Positions 22,921 to 33,588 are shown, counted from the first letter of the stretch. The stretch is DNA of 64,000 nt from Pectinophora gossypiella (GCF_024362695.1 NC_065407.1:15252001-15316000), one strand, 5' to 3'. Numbers and translations are program-made. The notes: generated by a model not told the origin, from the sequence alone.

Positions 22921-23342
22921 ATGTCGTGGCCAGATCATAGAATTGACCATTTCATGAAATGATCGACCATTTCATGAAATGGTCGTATTTCATGAAATGG
23001 CCAACTTCAACTGACCATATCGTTTAAACGTCAGCGTTTAATGATATTTCCATCCACGTTTGGCCATATCATTAATGTAGGGTGTCCATGATAAGTGGTG
23101 TAATAAAAACGCGAAATAAGGTAGGAAATAATGTATTACTGTAGTACAAAGTACAAAAATGTTTAAAAGTCAATTAAAAATTAAAAAGTCATTTTCGATT
23201 AACGGAGTGTTGATGTAGTTGACATATACGCCGTAACTGCATCTCGCTTTGAAGTCGTCGTCATATTTTTTGACACTATTTCATGCCATTGGTCATCATT
23301 CAGTATACTTTTCGTGTGTAAGATAAACATACTGGCGGCGTA

Positions 23343-23364
23343 GGGGTGGCCCAAGGGCCACCCC
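23343..23364. other. GC-rich perfect hairpin in the 1167-bp element
   Basis: GGGGTGGCCC, AA, GGGCCACCCC: a 10-bp perfect stem with a 2-base loop. GCGGCG and CGCCGC just outside extend the stem after a bulge. The surroundings are strongly AT-rich. Confidence 0.7.
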
Positions 23365-23464
23365 CGCCGCACCCTAACCTACTGTTATGCCTTGTAAAAA
23401 TTATAAAAAAAAGGATTATGATAATTTAAATTATGACAAAAATATGCGTTTTAATAGAATCCTG

Positions 23465-23520
23465 TTTCAAGTAGTTAATGCCATCTGCGGCATATCTACA
23501 ATAAGTCACGTCAAAAAAAG
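23465..23520 (+). repeat. Family D retroposon tail, 5'-truncated, nested in the 1167-bp element
   Basis: AAGTAGTTAATGCCATCTGC then ATCTACAATAAGTCACGTC and an A-run: the 3' end of family D. Its insertion interrupts gene-like piece 2. Confidence 0.75.
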
Positions 23521-24134
23521 AAACTTTACGGACAGTAGGGTCGTCTATATTTTTCTTTTTTAAAATTAATATCTCTTCATTCGCAGTTTTAATTATATCA
23601 TATTTTGAAATCCAATAATAGTCCATTGATTTACGTAGCGTGGTCACTCGACCTTCATTATTTGCCATATAACCTAAAAATAAAAATAAAGTTGCTGTCT
23701 ACTGTTAATACGAGTTTTTCTTTTCACCTTAGTGTCAAAATATTGCTTCAATGCACTTTTATCTTGTATTTGCTCATTATTATTCGTATTATTCGCGTTC
23801 ACACAAGAATAATTATTGTCCGCCGCCATTATGCAAAACATAAACAAAGCGACACCAGCGCCACTACCGGTGGATAATGTTACTATTTTACGATATGATC
23901 GCTAACGTTTGGCCATATCATGAAGTAATCATGCATTTAGTTGGTCATATCGTTAAACGTTTTGTGTTCATTGATCTGGCCAAACCACATCATGATGTGG
24001 CCAACGAATGTTGTTCTATTTCATGAAATACGACCATTTCATGAAATGGTCGATCATTTCATGAAATGATCAATTCTATGATATGGCCACGATATATACG
24101 TTATGTTTTTATTACATTCCGCATAGAGATGGTA

Positions 24135-24274
24135 CGGTCACGAGCATTAATACGTATACACTTTGGTACCATGTCACATTAACTTTTTTGACAAGTTGAA
24201 CTGTAAGTCGCACTAAATGTCAAATATGTTAGTGCGACAGAGTCCTAAAGTGGGTACATTATATTGCTCATGAC
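24135..24274 (+). mobile_element. MITE family E, full length
   Basis: TA-flanked; it lies 43 bp beyond the 1167-bp palindromic element. The last G of the end is missing. Confidence 0.82.
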
Positions 24275-24279
24275 TACAC

Positions 24280-25160
24280 TAAAAGTGAAAATGCTGATGG
24301 TTCGTGCGATTCGAAAGAATTACTCGTATAAAGTGCTTATTACCGTAGACATCGAAAATTGTCATTCCGTCACCATAAATTTTTCAATACCGCCGAATCA
24401 CCGGCCCGAACCGGTTGCTAACAAATTTCCGTATAATTTCCCTAGTCTACAGTAATATTGCATGTATCGGGGTTTGGGGTTTGGAGTTACATCTTCAAAA
24501 CCTGTCACGCCTCAATATCCGGGTGTGAATCGAATCCAGCACGCCTCTATCGAGTTCCTGTGCTTGGTTGTTGTAGACGGGCGGGTGAAACGGTGGAGGT
24601 GGCAGAATTTGAAATAAAGGAAGAAATGATCTTATTCAGAGAAATAAAAAAATATGGGACTGCAAAAGATCGTGAAGAGTGGAGGAAATAAACTTTATCT
24701 GTAACTTCACGTTAGAACGTATTTTTTTTTGTTAGAACATACAACACGTTCAGCTGCTTGTTTTTCCGGGCATGGTATACGAGTAACATCCGAAAGAGGG
24801 ATTGTGTCCTATATTATGAGCGATAGGCTGATCCCTTGTCACCATAAGGTTCATCATATCCATCTTAGGACTTCGTATTGACTGTGTCTGCAAGTTATTT
24901 TTGATATTTTGCGGGTTTAGGATTATTCTGTGGAGTGTGCCGCTGGGGTGAGAAAACACAGTGTGAGGGATCGTTCCAAATTCCCGCCTGTTTGCACAGT
25001 GCTAGCTCTCTGCCGCTCATCTGTCACCGAGTTGCGCATAACCGATTTGAGGATGGAACGTTTTTCCCCCTGACAGGCAATCCCAGGTCCACTGCCTGAA
25101 GATCGGAAAAGTCAACAGTTATTGATGGGTGCGCGCTAAATCCACCGGAGGACGTAAATA
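24280..25160. other. Non-repeat stretch without recognised gene
   Basis: The frame 24458-24691 ends EIKKYGTAKDREEWRK before a stop, which faintly recalls a LINE end. Nothing else was supported. Confidence 0.3.
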
Positions 25161-25164
25161 GGTT

Positions 25165-25307
25165 GTATTCAAATGATTTAAAAGATGTATTGCTGTTGCA
25201 GTTTCTTGTTATTTCTTCTCCTCGGCCTTAACACCTTCAATGACGTAATTCAAAATGTGAAATTGACCTTCAACGAGATTATAATTACGTTGAATAATGA
25301 TTCTGAT
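25165..25307 (+). repeat. LINE J2 3' UTR tail
   Basis: AAAAGATGTATTGCTGTTGC, CTTCTCCTCGGCCTTAACAC and ACGTTGAATAATGATTCTGA. It truncates a Harbinger-like ORF. Confidence 0.78.
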
Positions 25308-25402
25308 GGATGTTCCCAATGTTGACGACGATGTTTCTTTTTTCGTTTACGTAATTTTTGGATCAGTATTATCAAAAACAGTGTTTCTTCGTTGAAATCC
25401 AT
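25250..25402 (-). pseudogene. Harbinger/HARBI1-like ORF start, truncated
   Basis: The minus strand from ATG at 25402 reads MDFNEETLFLIILIQKLRKR and KKKHRRQHWEHPSESLFN before running into a LINE J2 tail. An acidic start, a hydrophobic helix, an Arg/Lys block and a W-x-HP motif recall the N-terminus of PIF/Harbinger nucleases; resemblance judged by eye only. The 140 bp upstream (25403-25540) are very CpG-rich and may be its original 5' flank. Confidence 0.35.
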
Positions 25403-25559
25403 TTTCACACTGATTGTGACGCCAGCGCCGTGCACGCTCGACGTTCGGCAGCCGGCCCGCACTGGCGTCGCGTCGCCGAGGCGCCGACGACGCGCAGACG
25501 CTGGCACGACGACGACGCTCGAAAGACGCTAGTGTGGGGGGGGTCTCTTGTATGTATAC

Positions 25560-26070
25560 ATAATTATATGTTATGCATACATCCTTAAATGCATTGACGT
25601 GTAATGTTACAATGAGCTATGTTACAAAGTGTCAAAAAAACACCCTTGTAGGAAAATAAACTTTATTTTTATCTTCCAAGATAATATTATGACACGACAT
25701 ATTCAGCAATCATTTACTCATCCATTTTACATCAGCCATCTCATTTTATGTGTTTTAAACAAATCCACGAGACACGAAGAAATTCCCGACGTTTCCGCTA
25801 TATAATCGACAACTTACCGTGCAATAAATTTCAAAGCCGGTCTTTCAGACGGGTACACTCATCCCTCAAAGGACTTAAGTATTTCACTTCCAGCATTCAC
25901 CACAGATTCTACCGTCAGTCAGACGATGTACAGATGTACTCCACCACAAACCGAACCTCAGCCAATACCTCAATGCTTCAATCTATAGCGTCAATTTAAT
26001 GCTGGCTTTGACACCACTTTGCAACGTATAAGTACATGTCTTTTATAATATAGGCTCGTGTTTGACTATA
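25560..26070. other. Unique stretch, nothing recognised
   Basis: An 83-codon frame at 25748-25999 lacks domain features. Confidence 0.35.
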
Positions 26071-26072
26071 AG

Positions 26073-26267
26073 TTTACGCGGTTATTATCATAATTAAAAC
26101 ACACAATAACGGGTTCTTACCGCGTTTAAAGCAGGGATATGAGACTCCCGGTATTTCGACACTGTTGCAAGTGCCATGATCACGGGATGACTGATGAGAT
26201 TGGAGTGGAGTCTCATATCCCTGCTTTAAACGCGGTAAGAACCCGATATTATGTGTTTTAATTAGAT
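26073..26267. mobile_element. Fold-back repeat H3 with 58-bp inverted arms
   Basis: 26091-26148 and 26207-26264 are near-perfect inverted copies (arm contains GGGTTCTTACCGCGTTTAAA). The spacer holds CACTGTTGCAAGTGCCATGA, also present in H1, H2 and H4. Confidence 0.8.
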
Positions 26268-26750
26268 CACGCTTATCTAACAAATGCCTATTCACTCTAA
26301 CCTTGAAGATTCCCAGATTATAACGAGTTGGCAAAACAGACGATGGTAGTTCCAGTCTTTTGCTGTTCGTATTAAAAAGGAAGAGGCAAAACGTTTAGTG
26401 CGGATCGGTGGTATATCCACAACATAAGGATGAAATGCCTGCCGACGTCTAGTTGTCCATAGATGGAATCGACTGGGTGGAATTACCTCGTGAAGTTTCT
26501 GCGCACACTCACCGAAGTGTATCCTATAAAAAAAACGTCAGACAAGCCCTTCCTTGTGCCCTTCTGCCCTTCGTCTGTTTTCTAGACCTTGGAGTTGAGT
26601 CTTCACCAACGACTTTACGAGCTTCATTGCTCGTCGCTCCATCGATAGCGGCTACCTGAGAGATGGTAAAGCCTCGCCAAAGGTGACAGCAGTACTCCGT
26701 ATAAGAACGAACCTGTGCTGTGTATAGATCAAGATACGTCATCATCATCT
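26265..26750 (-). pseudogene. Jockey-type LINE reverse-transcriptase remnant
   Basis: On the minus strand: LYTAQVRSYTEYCCHLWRGF, then in shifted frames RRRQAFHPYVVDIPPIRTKR, FASSFLIRTAKDWN, and PTRYNLGIFKVRVNRHLLDK. These are consecutive parts of a jockey C-terminus with at least two frameshifts. Fold-back element H3 follows directly after HLLDKRDLI. Confidence 0.75.
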
Positions 26751-26822
26751 CCCTAGCATTAACCCGTTTTTCACAGGCTCCGCTTACCTAACCGCTGAAG
26801 ATTTGACAGGTCCACATTTGAT
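26740..26822 (-). mobile_element. SINE family F 3' end fragment
   Basis: CATCATCTCCCTAGCATTAA then CTTACCTAACCGCTGAAGAT: only the 3' part of the family, minus orientation. Confidence 0.75.
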
Positions 26823-27825
26823 TTATCAATATGTCTATTTTGGAATTATAATTAAGTAAATACGTAGTTTCATAGCCTGTGAAATGCTTACCTATTCTAT
26901 TTAATTCTATCCGTATTCGGAACAGGGCGCCGCGATTCAGAATCTAGTACAATGTTGTACGGAATCTGATGAATATTCCATTACTATCCCACCTCAGCTA
27001 AAATCTAGACTCAAGGCGGTTACTTCACTTTATTGTAGGACATAGCGCTCGAAAACTGTATTTAATTTCCTACGTTTAAGTCTTACATTAAATTATTTAA
27101 GACACCCGTCCCTGCTAACTAGTTGGTGAAAATTTTATATTTTTGAAGAGCTTTCCTTAATGTATATTCTAGTGGCGAAATTAAGTAAAGTTGTTCCGCC
27201 ACTTGAGGGCTTATTTAAGAAAACTGTCGAAGAAAATGAAAATGAGACAGGCTTATTATTTAAAATACTAATACAATTATAATATAGAGGTATTTAAGGT
27301 TGTCACATTGTCCATTATTTCGAATGTTCTCTCTATATATGCAATATTAATAGTTCACTGGATTTAGCAGCGATGTATGTTAATTCAATAAAAACTCGTA
27401 TTACAGCATCATTCATTTTATATTACACCGAATATTATTGGAAGTTGTAATTGTTAAAATGGTAATGCACTGAATGACCTAGTCAAATCAGATACCCTTT
27501 GCGAAATATAAAAACAATTGTTTAAGTAAATCATCTTAGATTGGCTTCTTTATCATTGAAGTTTAGTATCTTATAAAATTTAATTTATATCAGATCCGGT
27601 TATCCACTTAATTATTAAAAGTAATTACAATTATATAAAATGTTACATTTTTTACATGCAGGTTCATTGAACTCCTATAACATTTAGTAATCATTGTCTC
27701 CTATAACATTATCGTCAATATCTTATTGCCTCTGTGATTTATAATTACTTACTTGATTCTTTACAATAACTTTATTTGATCGGAGTTTTAATAACATAAT
27801 ATTTAAATAATAATACATTGTTTGA
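26823..27825. other. AT-rich, nothing recognised
   Basis: 27475-27520 weakly resembles repeat R. No gene. Confidence 0.4.
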
Positions 27826-27827
27826 GG

Positions 27828-28012
27828 TTTACGCGGTTATTATCATAATTAAAACACATAATACCAGGTTCTTGCCGCGTTCATCAGGAATATGAGACTC
27901 CCGATATTTCAACAGAGTTGCAAGTGCCATGATCACGGGACGACTGATGAAATAGGAGTGGAGTGGGTAGATCCATAATTGTATAAGGACAAACATAACT
28001 GTCTACCCTAGT
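27828..28012 (+). mobile_element. Fold-back-family repeat H4
   Basis: TTACGCGGTTATTATCATAA, GTTCTTGCCGCGTTCATCAG, GAGTTGCAAGTGCCATGATC, GGAGTGGAGTGGGTAGATCC. Confidence 0.7.
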
Positions 28013-28128
28013 CATCAGGTTATTCAAGCTGAAAAGTCCTTACCAGGACAGTCTTACAAAGTGTTCACGACAATGTCCCCATCGGGAATCGAGACTAGAC
28101 CAGACTAGACCACGGAGGCTGCTACGTT
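28010..28128 (-). mobile_element. SINE family B head fragment
   Basis: Head and left part only (GACCACGGAGG to TTCAAGCTGAAAAGTCC), with a short duplicated GACTAGACCA. It abuts fold-back element H4. Confidence 0.7.
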
Positions 28129-28164
28129 AACATAATAATATGTTCGTTCAATTTTATGTATTCT

Positions 28165-28378
28165 TTTTTTTTACGTGACTTATTGTAAATTTGCCGCAGA
28201 TGGCATTAATCATTTGGCCGGACAAATGGGGAGCACTGAAGGCTCTCACCCGGTATAACGTTGAAGACAACAGGCCTGAGGGTGCCCAGTTGGGCGCGAA
28301 CCTCGGCTCAGGGCGTCATCTGAGAGGGAAAATATTTGAAAGAATAATCGACCCTAGTGGGTTTATGTATTGGTACGA
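28165..28378 (-). repeat. Family D copy
   Basis: The plus strand shows T-run, ACGTGACTTATTGTAAATTT, then the reverse of the body up to GAATAATCGACCCTAGTGGG. Confidence 0.8.
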
Positions 28379-28379
28379 T

Positions 28380-28960
28380 GAAAGAACAAAAGTTCAAGTA
28401 AATTCTCTATTGATATATTATTGAGTGTAAGCGGAAATGACATAGTTGGTCTAAATAAAATAGGTGGCCGGGTTAACATGTTCCCTGTTCGCTAAAAAGT
28501 AGATAAATTTCTATTAATCAGGCTAAAAATTGCCTATTTTACGTATGTTGTATGGGAAACTGTCAAAATTTAAGGACGCTCAATAGAGCTGCAACTTTAT
28601 TTGAGTTTCTAGTTTTATCCTAATTCTAAAAGCGATATAAAACCGTAATTAAATTAACGTGAAAGCATCTTACCTTTTTCCGCGTCAAAATCGTTTTTTC
28701 ATCAGCTTTCTGTTTTAAAAACATTGAAGGCAGCAAGTAAATTCCATTATAAGGTGCCATTAAATATGTAAAAAAGGTACCTAATCCGACCCTGCAGGTA
28801 CTCAGGGCGTTTAATAAAATTTGCTAGCACTTAGGTACAGTCGCTCTGTATACCTAAAAGGTATAAAACTGTTATTTAATACTGTAAATGTTATTGTCTA
28901 CTGTATTAAAAGTTGGAATAAGAAATGGGGCTTAGCTATGCTCCAAACAAATGACAATCA
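28380..28960. other. AT-rich, nothing recognised besides a weak repeat
   Basis: 28548-28620 pairs with 6390-6475. Confidence 0.4.
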
Positions 28961-28961
28961 A

Positions 28962-29145
28962 GTTTTTTTTTTTTACGTGACTTATTATAGATTTGCCGCA
29001 GATGGCATTGACTACTTGGCCGGACAAAACAATCAACAGTTTTTTTTTTTGTTTTTTTTTTTGTTTTTTTTTTTTTGACGTGACTTATTGTAGATTTGCC
29101 GCAGATGGCATTGACTACTTGGCCGGACAAAACAATCAACAGTGA
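28962..29145 (-). repeat. Two family D tails side by side with identical flanks
   Basis: Both units (28962-29037 and 29041-29145) contain the same 5'-truncated tail ending at GGCCGGACAAAACAATCAAC, separated by a long T-run. They point to a tandem duplication or two insertions at one site. Confidence 0.75.
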
Positions 29146-29292
29146 CAGTGATACAAATGTATTGAATGAGGGACTTTCTAGAGTAGGTACGTTCCTCAAA
29201 TACAATACAGATGGCGCTTTACAAATTTTCCTTCGTTTAGCTTCTACTTTCATGGATAACATACATATGCATCTTTTATCTTTGTTTTTGGA

Positions 29293-29590
29293 TATCATCA
29301 TCATCATCAGCCCATTAACGTCACACTGCTGGGGCACGGGCCTTCCCTATGGATGGATAGGGAGATCGGGCCTTAAACCACCACGCGGGCCCAGTGCGGA
29401 TTGGTGGTTATTAACGACCGCCAATGCAGCCGGGACCAACGGCTTAACGTGCCTTCCGAAGCACGGAGGAGCTCGAGATGAAAACTTTTTTTTTGTAGTC
29501 ACCCATCCTATGACCAGCCTTTGCGAAAGTTGCTTAACTTCAACAATCGCAGACCGAGCGCGTTTACCGCTGCGCCACCGAGCTCCTCGG
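29293..29590 (-). mobile_element. SINE family C copy
   Basis: Nearly full length, minus orientation, same order of head, 5S-like segment, core and (GAT)n tail as the other family C copies. The target duplication is short or decayed (GGAT on both sides at most). Confidence 0.8.
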
Positions 29591-29639
29591 ATGACGCTTT
29601 TTATTACACCAAGGTATTACAATTCCCACCCAGTATTAT

Positions 29640-29898
29640 TCTAGTCAAAATAAAGAGAAGCAGTATAGGTACATACATTATTATTATAGGTAGATACATT
29701 TGTATCAGTGTTGCCCTCTGGGTAAATTTTCACTGAACCCTGGCCTTTTTTGGTGAACTGCGGCACCCATATACCTTTATGTTTTCCAACTACTTAAATA
29801 TTAATGTTAATGTGTGTATATTTTAATGTTGTAAATGTATATGTGTGTCGTAGATTTTACCTAAATAAACTTTATTATTATTATTTTTTTTTTTAGGT
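29640..29898 (+). repeat. LINE-like 3' tail with TTA repeats
   Basis: GTAGATTTTACCTAAATAAA then CTTTATTATTATTATT: a poly(A)-signal-like 3' end. The body upstream is not recognised. Confidence 0.45.
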
Positions 29899-30303
29899 AG
29901 CAACATTTCTATACATATGTATGTATGTTATGTATGTACCCGAGCAATGAGAAAATAGGCGATTTTCATATTGAAACTGTACAACGCCAGCTACGAGTAT
30001 ATTGTTTTTGGAGAACGTAGCATGGAAAGTTCCTCATAGATATAATGAGACAGCTATTCACACGAGGGAAGTATAAAGGATGGATATGAAAAATTATGTC
30101 TGTCTTTCAAATATAGGCTGTAATCACAAAATACCATTAACAACCGGAAACTGTCTGAAAAACAGAATACAATACAGCCGAAAGATACACAGCCCGTCGC
30201 CACAGACATGCAAAGAATGAAAATTACCCGTCGCGCCTTCACCGCTATCATTCCAACTTCTAACTAAAAGATACAAAAAACACAATTCCAACCCTTATCG
30301 CCC

Positions 30304-30312
30304 TATAAAAGG
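30304..30312 (+). promoter_or_regulatory. Candidate TATA box before a short ORF
   Basis: TATAAAAGG, followed 95 bp later by ATG at 30407 opening a 22-codon frame (MDELTPIMSESLTMPPAMAA) that runs into a SINE A head at about 30474. No clear initiator was seen at the expected distance. Confidence 0.3.
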
Positions 30313-30473
30313 CCGGTGTTGACTGCACTAGTAAGTTTGCTGCAGTATTTACCAAAGAGCCTTCATTCAGACTTGTAAATTGATTGAAACGACATCAAAA
30401 CTAGTGATGGACGAACTGACTCCAATTATGAGCGAGTCACTTACGATGCCTCCTGCAATGGCAGCGGCAACGG

Positions 30474-30650
30474 CATCCGTGGTCCAGCGGTTGAGCGTTG
30501 GGCTCACGATCCGGAGGCCCCGGGTTCGAAACCCGGTGGGGGATATCACAAAAATCACTTTGTGATCCCTAGTTTGGTTAGCACATTACAGGCTGATCAC
30601 CTGATTGTCCGAAAGTAAGATGATCCATGCTTCGGAAAGTACGTTAAGTT
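30474..30650 (+). mobile_element. SINE family A, 3'-truncated
   Basis: Head CATCCGTGGTCCAGCGG with B box GGTTCGAAACCCGG, ending within the core (AAAGTACGTTAAG). It enters a short ORF downstream of a TATA motif. Confidence 0.82.
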
Positions 30651-30659
30651 AAAATTAAT

Positions 30660-31185
30660 AATATATCACAAAAAAAATATCAATCCGAGAAATCAACGAA
30701 CAATACATTATTATACTTTCAAGACTCAACACATACCACCACCTATCTATCTACCTTACCTAGAGGCACAATTCAGTCGAAGAGAAGAATTTAAATGTCA
30801 ATTCTTTTATTTTCCACTAGGTACGTCTTATCTGAGACCAGTCTCTTACGTAAAGTGTCTAATGATTTCGTTCAAGCAGATCTCAATTCGAAAGTTGGAG
30901 TGAACAAAGTGTCGTCCCCTCCCTAGTACTGATAATTGCTAATAGTTTTCTTGTTACCCCCAAGTCGGAGTGAGGACTTTACAGACTAATCAGTACTTCC
31001 ACTTTTATTTCCCCAAGTATCTACAGGCGATTGTTAACTCGTAAAAATATTTGTTTGTTTTTCAGTTCGCTTTGAGACAAAGGCTAATGATTTCTGTTTA
31101 TCTTTGAGGGTATTGAACGTGAATTATAGATTGAGACGGACATTTTTCAGGGATCTGTACTGAGCTGAGATTGAACCAAAGAACA
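30660..31185. other. Unique stretch, nothing recognised
   Basis: No ORF or repeat copy seen. Confidence 0.4.
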
Positions 31186-31188
31186 TCT

Positions 31189-31330
31189 AGGACCCTGTGC
31201 CAAGGTTTTTCTTGCAGCTTCTTTTCCCCGGCTATACAGGTTGTGAGAAGCTGCAGTAGTTTTAGGCGAATGAGACATTCGTTATGTAAAAATTGACGAT
31301 ACAAAGTGTAACTATGTTACCTACTGAATA
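31189..31330 (+). repeat. LINE J1 3' UTR tail
   Basis: AGGACCCTGTGCCAAGG, TTGTGAGAAGCTGCAGTAG and TGTTACCTACTGAA. Confidence 0.75.
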
Positions 31331-31969
31331 TGATGTTTTTAATAAATTCGTCGTGTCTTATTAGGTACATACATTATATTTTTTGTCGGAGGTCTCATCC
31401 GCCTAACGTAAAGTATGATGGATGATTCAGAGACTCAAGTTACTTAGATAACCCATTTTTTTCCATAATCTTTACATAATGAAAAATAAAACAAAGCCCA
31501 CGACTATATCCCAATTAGTATAGTCAGAGGTACATCCATCGCACGATGAACTAGTGCCCACACCGCAGCGAGCTTTTTGTTAGACGCTAGAGAAGGTAAA
31601 TACTACAACAACACAGAACACGAAATAAAAGTAAGAAAATGAGTTTTAAGATTTATTTAATGGAAACATAACAAAGTACATACAGAAAACTAGTCTTCAA
31701 CAGTGAAGTATTCAAGAGCTGAAATTAACTTGCCGTCTCGCTGTCTGCTCAACTTATAATTCAAAAGTTTGCTTCTTCATTATAGGATTCAGTTTTTCAT
31801 TAGTGCTAAGATTGTCTGTAACTAACTTTTGGAGTAACTGAAACAGTCATAATTAAGGAGCATGCATGAAGTTGTTGACTGTAATTAACTAATTATTAAG
31901 CAAATAAAGTTATATATGCTAGCTTCTATACTCTTCTATTTTTTTTCGAATGTTTAACCCACCTTAGCA

Positions 31970-32068
31970 ATGTGTTTTCGGAGGTATGTGTCTCCCTTCG
32001 GGTTGGAAGGTCAGACAGGCAGCCGCTTGAGTAAAATATCGGGCATGTCAAATCTTCAGGTTAGCGAC
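31970..32068 (+). mobile_element. SINE family F middle fragment
   Basis: TTTTCGGAGGTATGTG, GGGTTGGAAGGTCAGACAGG and AAATCTTCAGGTTAG. Confidence 0.7.
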
Positions 32069-32069
32069 A

Positions 32070-32815
32070 TAGTTCCCGAGAAAAAGTGTCTTGACATACG
32101 GACGGACAACAAATCAATCCTATAAGGGTTCCGTTTTTCATTTTAAGGTTCTGAACCTATAGTAACATATTATACGTCAATGTTCCAAACCATAAAAACA
32201 GGACGATTTCAGCTGGTTATCGGCCCGGGCTTGTCTTGAAAAGTGACAGAGAGGATGTATCCTGTGTGTTACGTGATTGATTTACCACAGAACGCTAATT
32301 CTTACATGATTAACCATGGGTAGTATATCGTCCACGATGGGTCCGGTGTGCTAAGGACATCACCTCAAAAGTAGCTGCAAGTTCACCTGTCCATTAAAGA
32401 ATCCATTTTAACTTTAACTAGAAGATATTTTATTTATTTTTCATGACAATAAGGTAATTATTTCATTTCAAAACCATAAATTTTATACAAGTAACCTATT
32501 TTAAACATAAATGATTTTAAACTTGCCTTCCGCTCTCATAATAATGAAATACATTTTGTTATCTCAACCATCTTAATTTTGTTAATTAAAATGGGAGATT
32601 CGACTTAATTGCCTCACCTCTTGCTATAATTACCGCGGCAGTCGGGATTTTTATTAGAGAGACGTAAACGTAATTTATACTGTTTTAATTTACCCTGAGT
32701 TGCTTGACAAAGTATATAATATTATATATTTTCATTTCAAGCGTCGCGATGTCGCATTTTGTTAAAATACTTGTTCGTCGTCCGCGGCACGAGATCATTG
32801 TTGCGCGCAACTCCG
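32070..32815. other. AT-rich, nothing recognised
   Basis: No supported feature. Confidence 0.4.
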
Positions 32816-32817
32816 CA

Positions 32818-33006
32818 GGTTATTCACAACGGATCATTATGATCCGTTGGCAGTTGCAACGGATCACACAAAATGTTAAATGTTAAAATGTGTGACTAAA
32901 AAAGAATCACATATGTATAGTCTTGTCGAATCATATGATCCAATGGGAACATTTTGTATGATCCGTTGCAACCGCCAATGGATCATATGATCCGTTGGGA
33001 ATAACC
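32818..33006. mobile_element. 189-bp MITE with 59/60-bp palindromic inverted ends
   Basis: 32818-32877 and 32948-33006 are inverted copies starting GGTTATTC. Each arm contains AACGGATCATTATGATCCGT-type palindromes. No related copy seen elsewhere in the window. Confidence 0.8.
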
Positions 33007-33009
33007 CAG

Positions 33010-33588
33010 TGCCGCAACGCCAATAGACGTACGAAGTTTATCTACGAGTACGTTGATCCAGCGCTACTCCTATTGGTCATTAACTTTAGATATAAACGTG
33101 CCGCTCTCGAATAAGTTAAGGGTGCCCTACGATGCATTGTGATAATTAGCAGTATATCACCCATATTGATAAAAAATCATGCTACAGACTGGTGAAACGT
33201 AACATGATTATGTAACCAATCATTCGTAAAAGATCCGCTTCATTGCTGAGCAGAGTACGGCGGAGCGCCAACACTATCCTCCAACCGATAGCAAAGCGGT
33301 TTCAGTGTCCTATTCTGGGACACTGGAACGATATACATATGAGGGACAGACCCCTTATTTATAATGTAAAATAACATGCTTTACTAACACTAGATATATA
33401 AGTAATTTATCTTTTTCTTCTTTGTAACATGCAGTGAAAGAATTTGCGTTTAAATTGCTGCAATTCACACTTGTATCAAATTCCCATAATGTGGACACCT
33501 TGCGCGCGCAAACTGTATATTTCTCGCTCGCGCTACAAGTATGAGCATTACAAGTGGTACGCGGAACAATCCGTGATTTGGGCGTACA
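33010..33588. other. Unique stretch, nothing recognised
   Basis: Contains the short hairpin-like CAGTGTCCTATTCTGGGACACTG region near 33304-33326. No gene. Confidence 0.35.

Larger units (their letters stand above)
23199..23829 (-). pseudogene. Gene-like fragments inside the 1167-bp element
   Basis: Three coding-like pieces on the minus strand. (1) 23829-23728: ATG in context CATAATGGCG, 34 codons starting MAADNNYSC, ending at a donor-like AAG/GTGAAA. (2) 23668-23520: MANNEGRVTTLRKSMDYYWI and on to KKKNIDDPTV, preceded by a TTTTAG acceptor, broken by a retroposon tail. (3) 23330-23199: 43 codons including NDDQWHEIVSKNM, ending TAA. Simple splicing of 1 to 2 would shift the frame, and the implied 54-bp intron is short. 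Piece 2 faintly recalls the region before the zinc finger in GINGER/KRBA2-type integrases; that is from memory and weak. It is either a decayed transposase or captured host exons. Confidence 0.35.
22925..24091. mobile_element. Unclassified 1167-bp element with 74-bp terminal inverted repeats made of palindromes
   Basis: 22925-22998 and 24018-24091 are near-identical inverted repeats starting CGTGGCCA. Each carries three ATTTCATGAAAT palindromes (left end: 22949, 22969, 22987), the middle one nested in a 22-bp perfect palindrome (22964-22985). Just inside both ends are further loosely repeated motifs such as CCATATCATTAA and CCATATCGTT. The interior holds a GC-rich hairpin, gene-like fragments on the minus strand and a poly(A)-tailed retroposon tail. 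Superfamily not identified; most likely a non-autonomous, internally deleted DNA transposon. Confidence 0.75.

Noticed and set aside
29096..29644. 182-codon plus-strand ORF
   Set aside because: Composed of a family D tail plus an antisense family C SINE; no independent coding signal.
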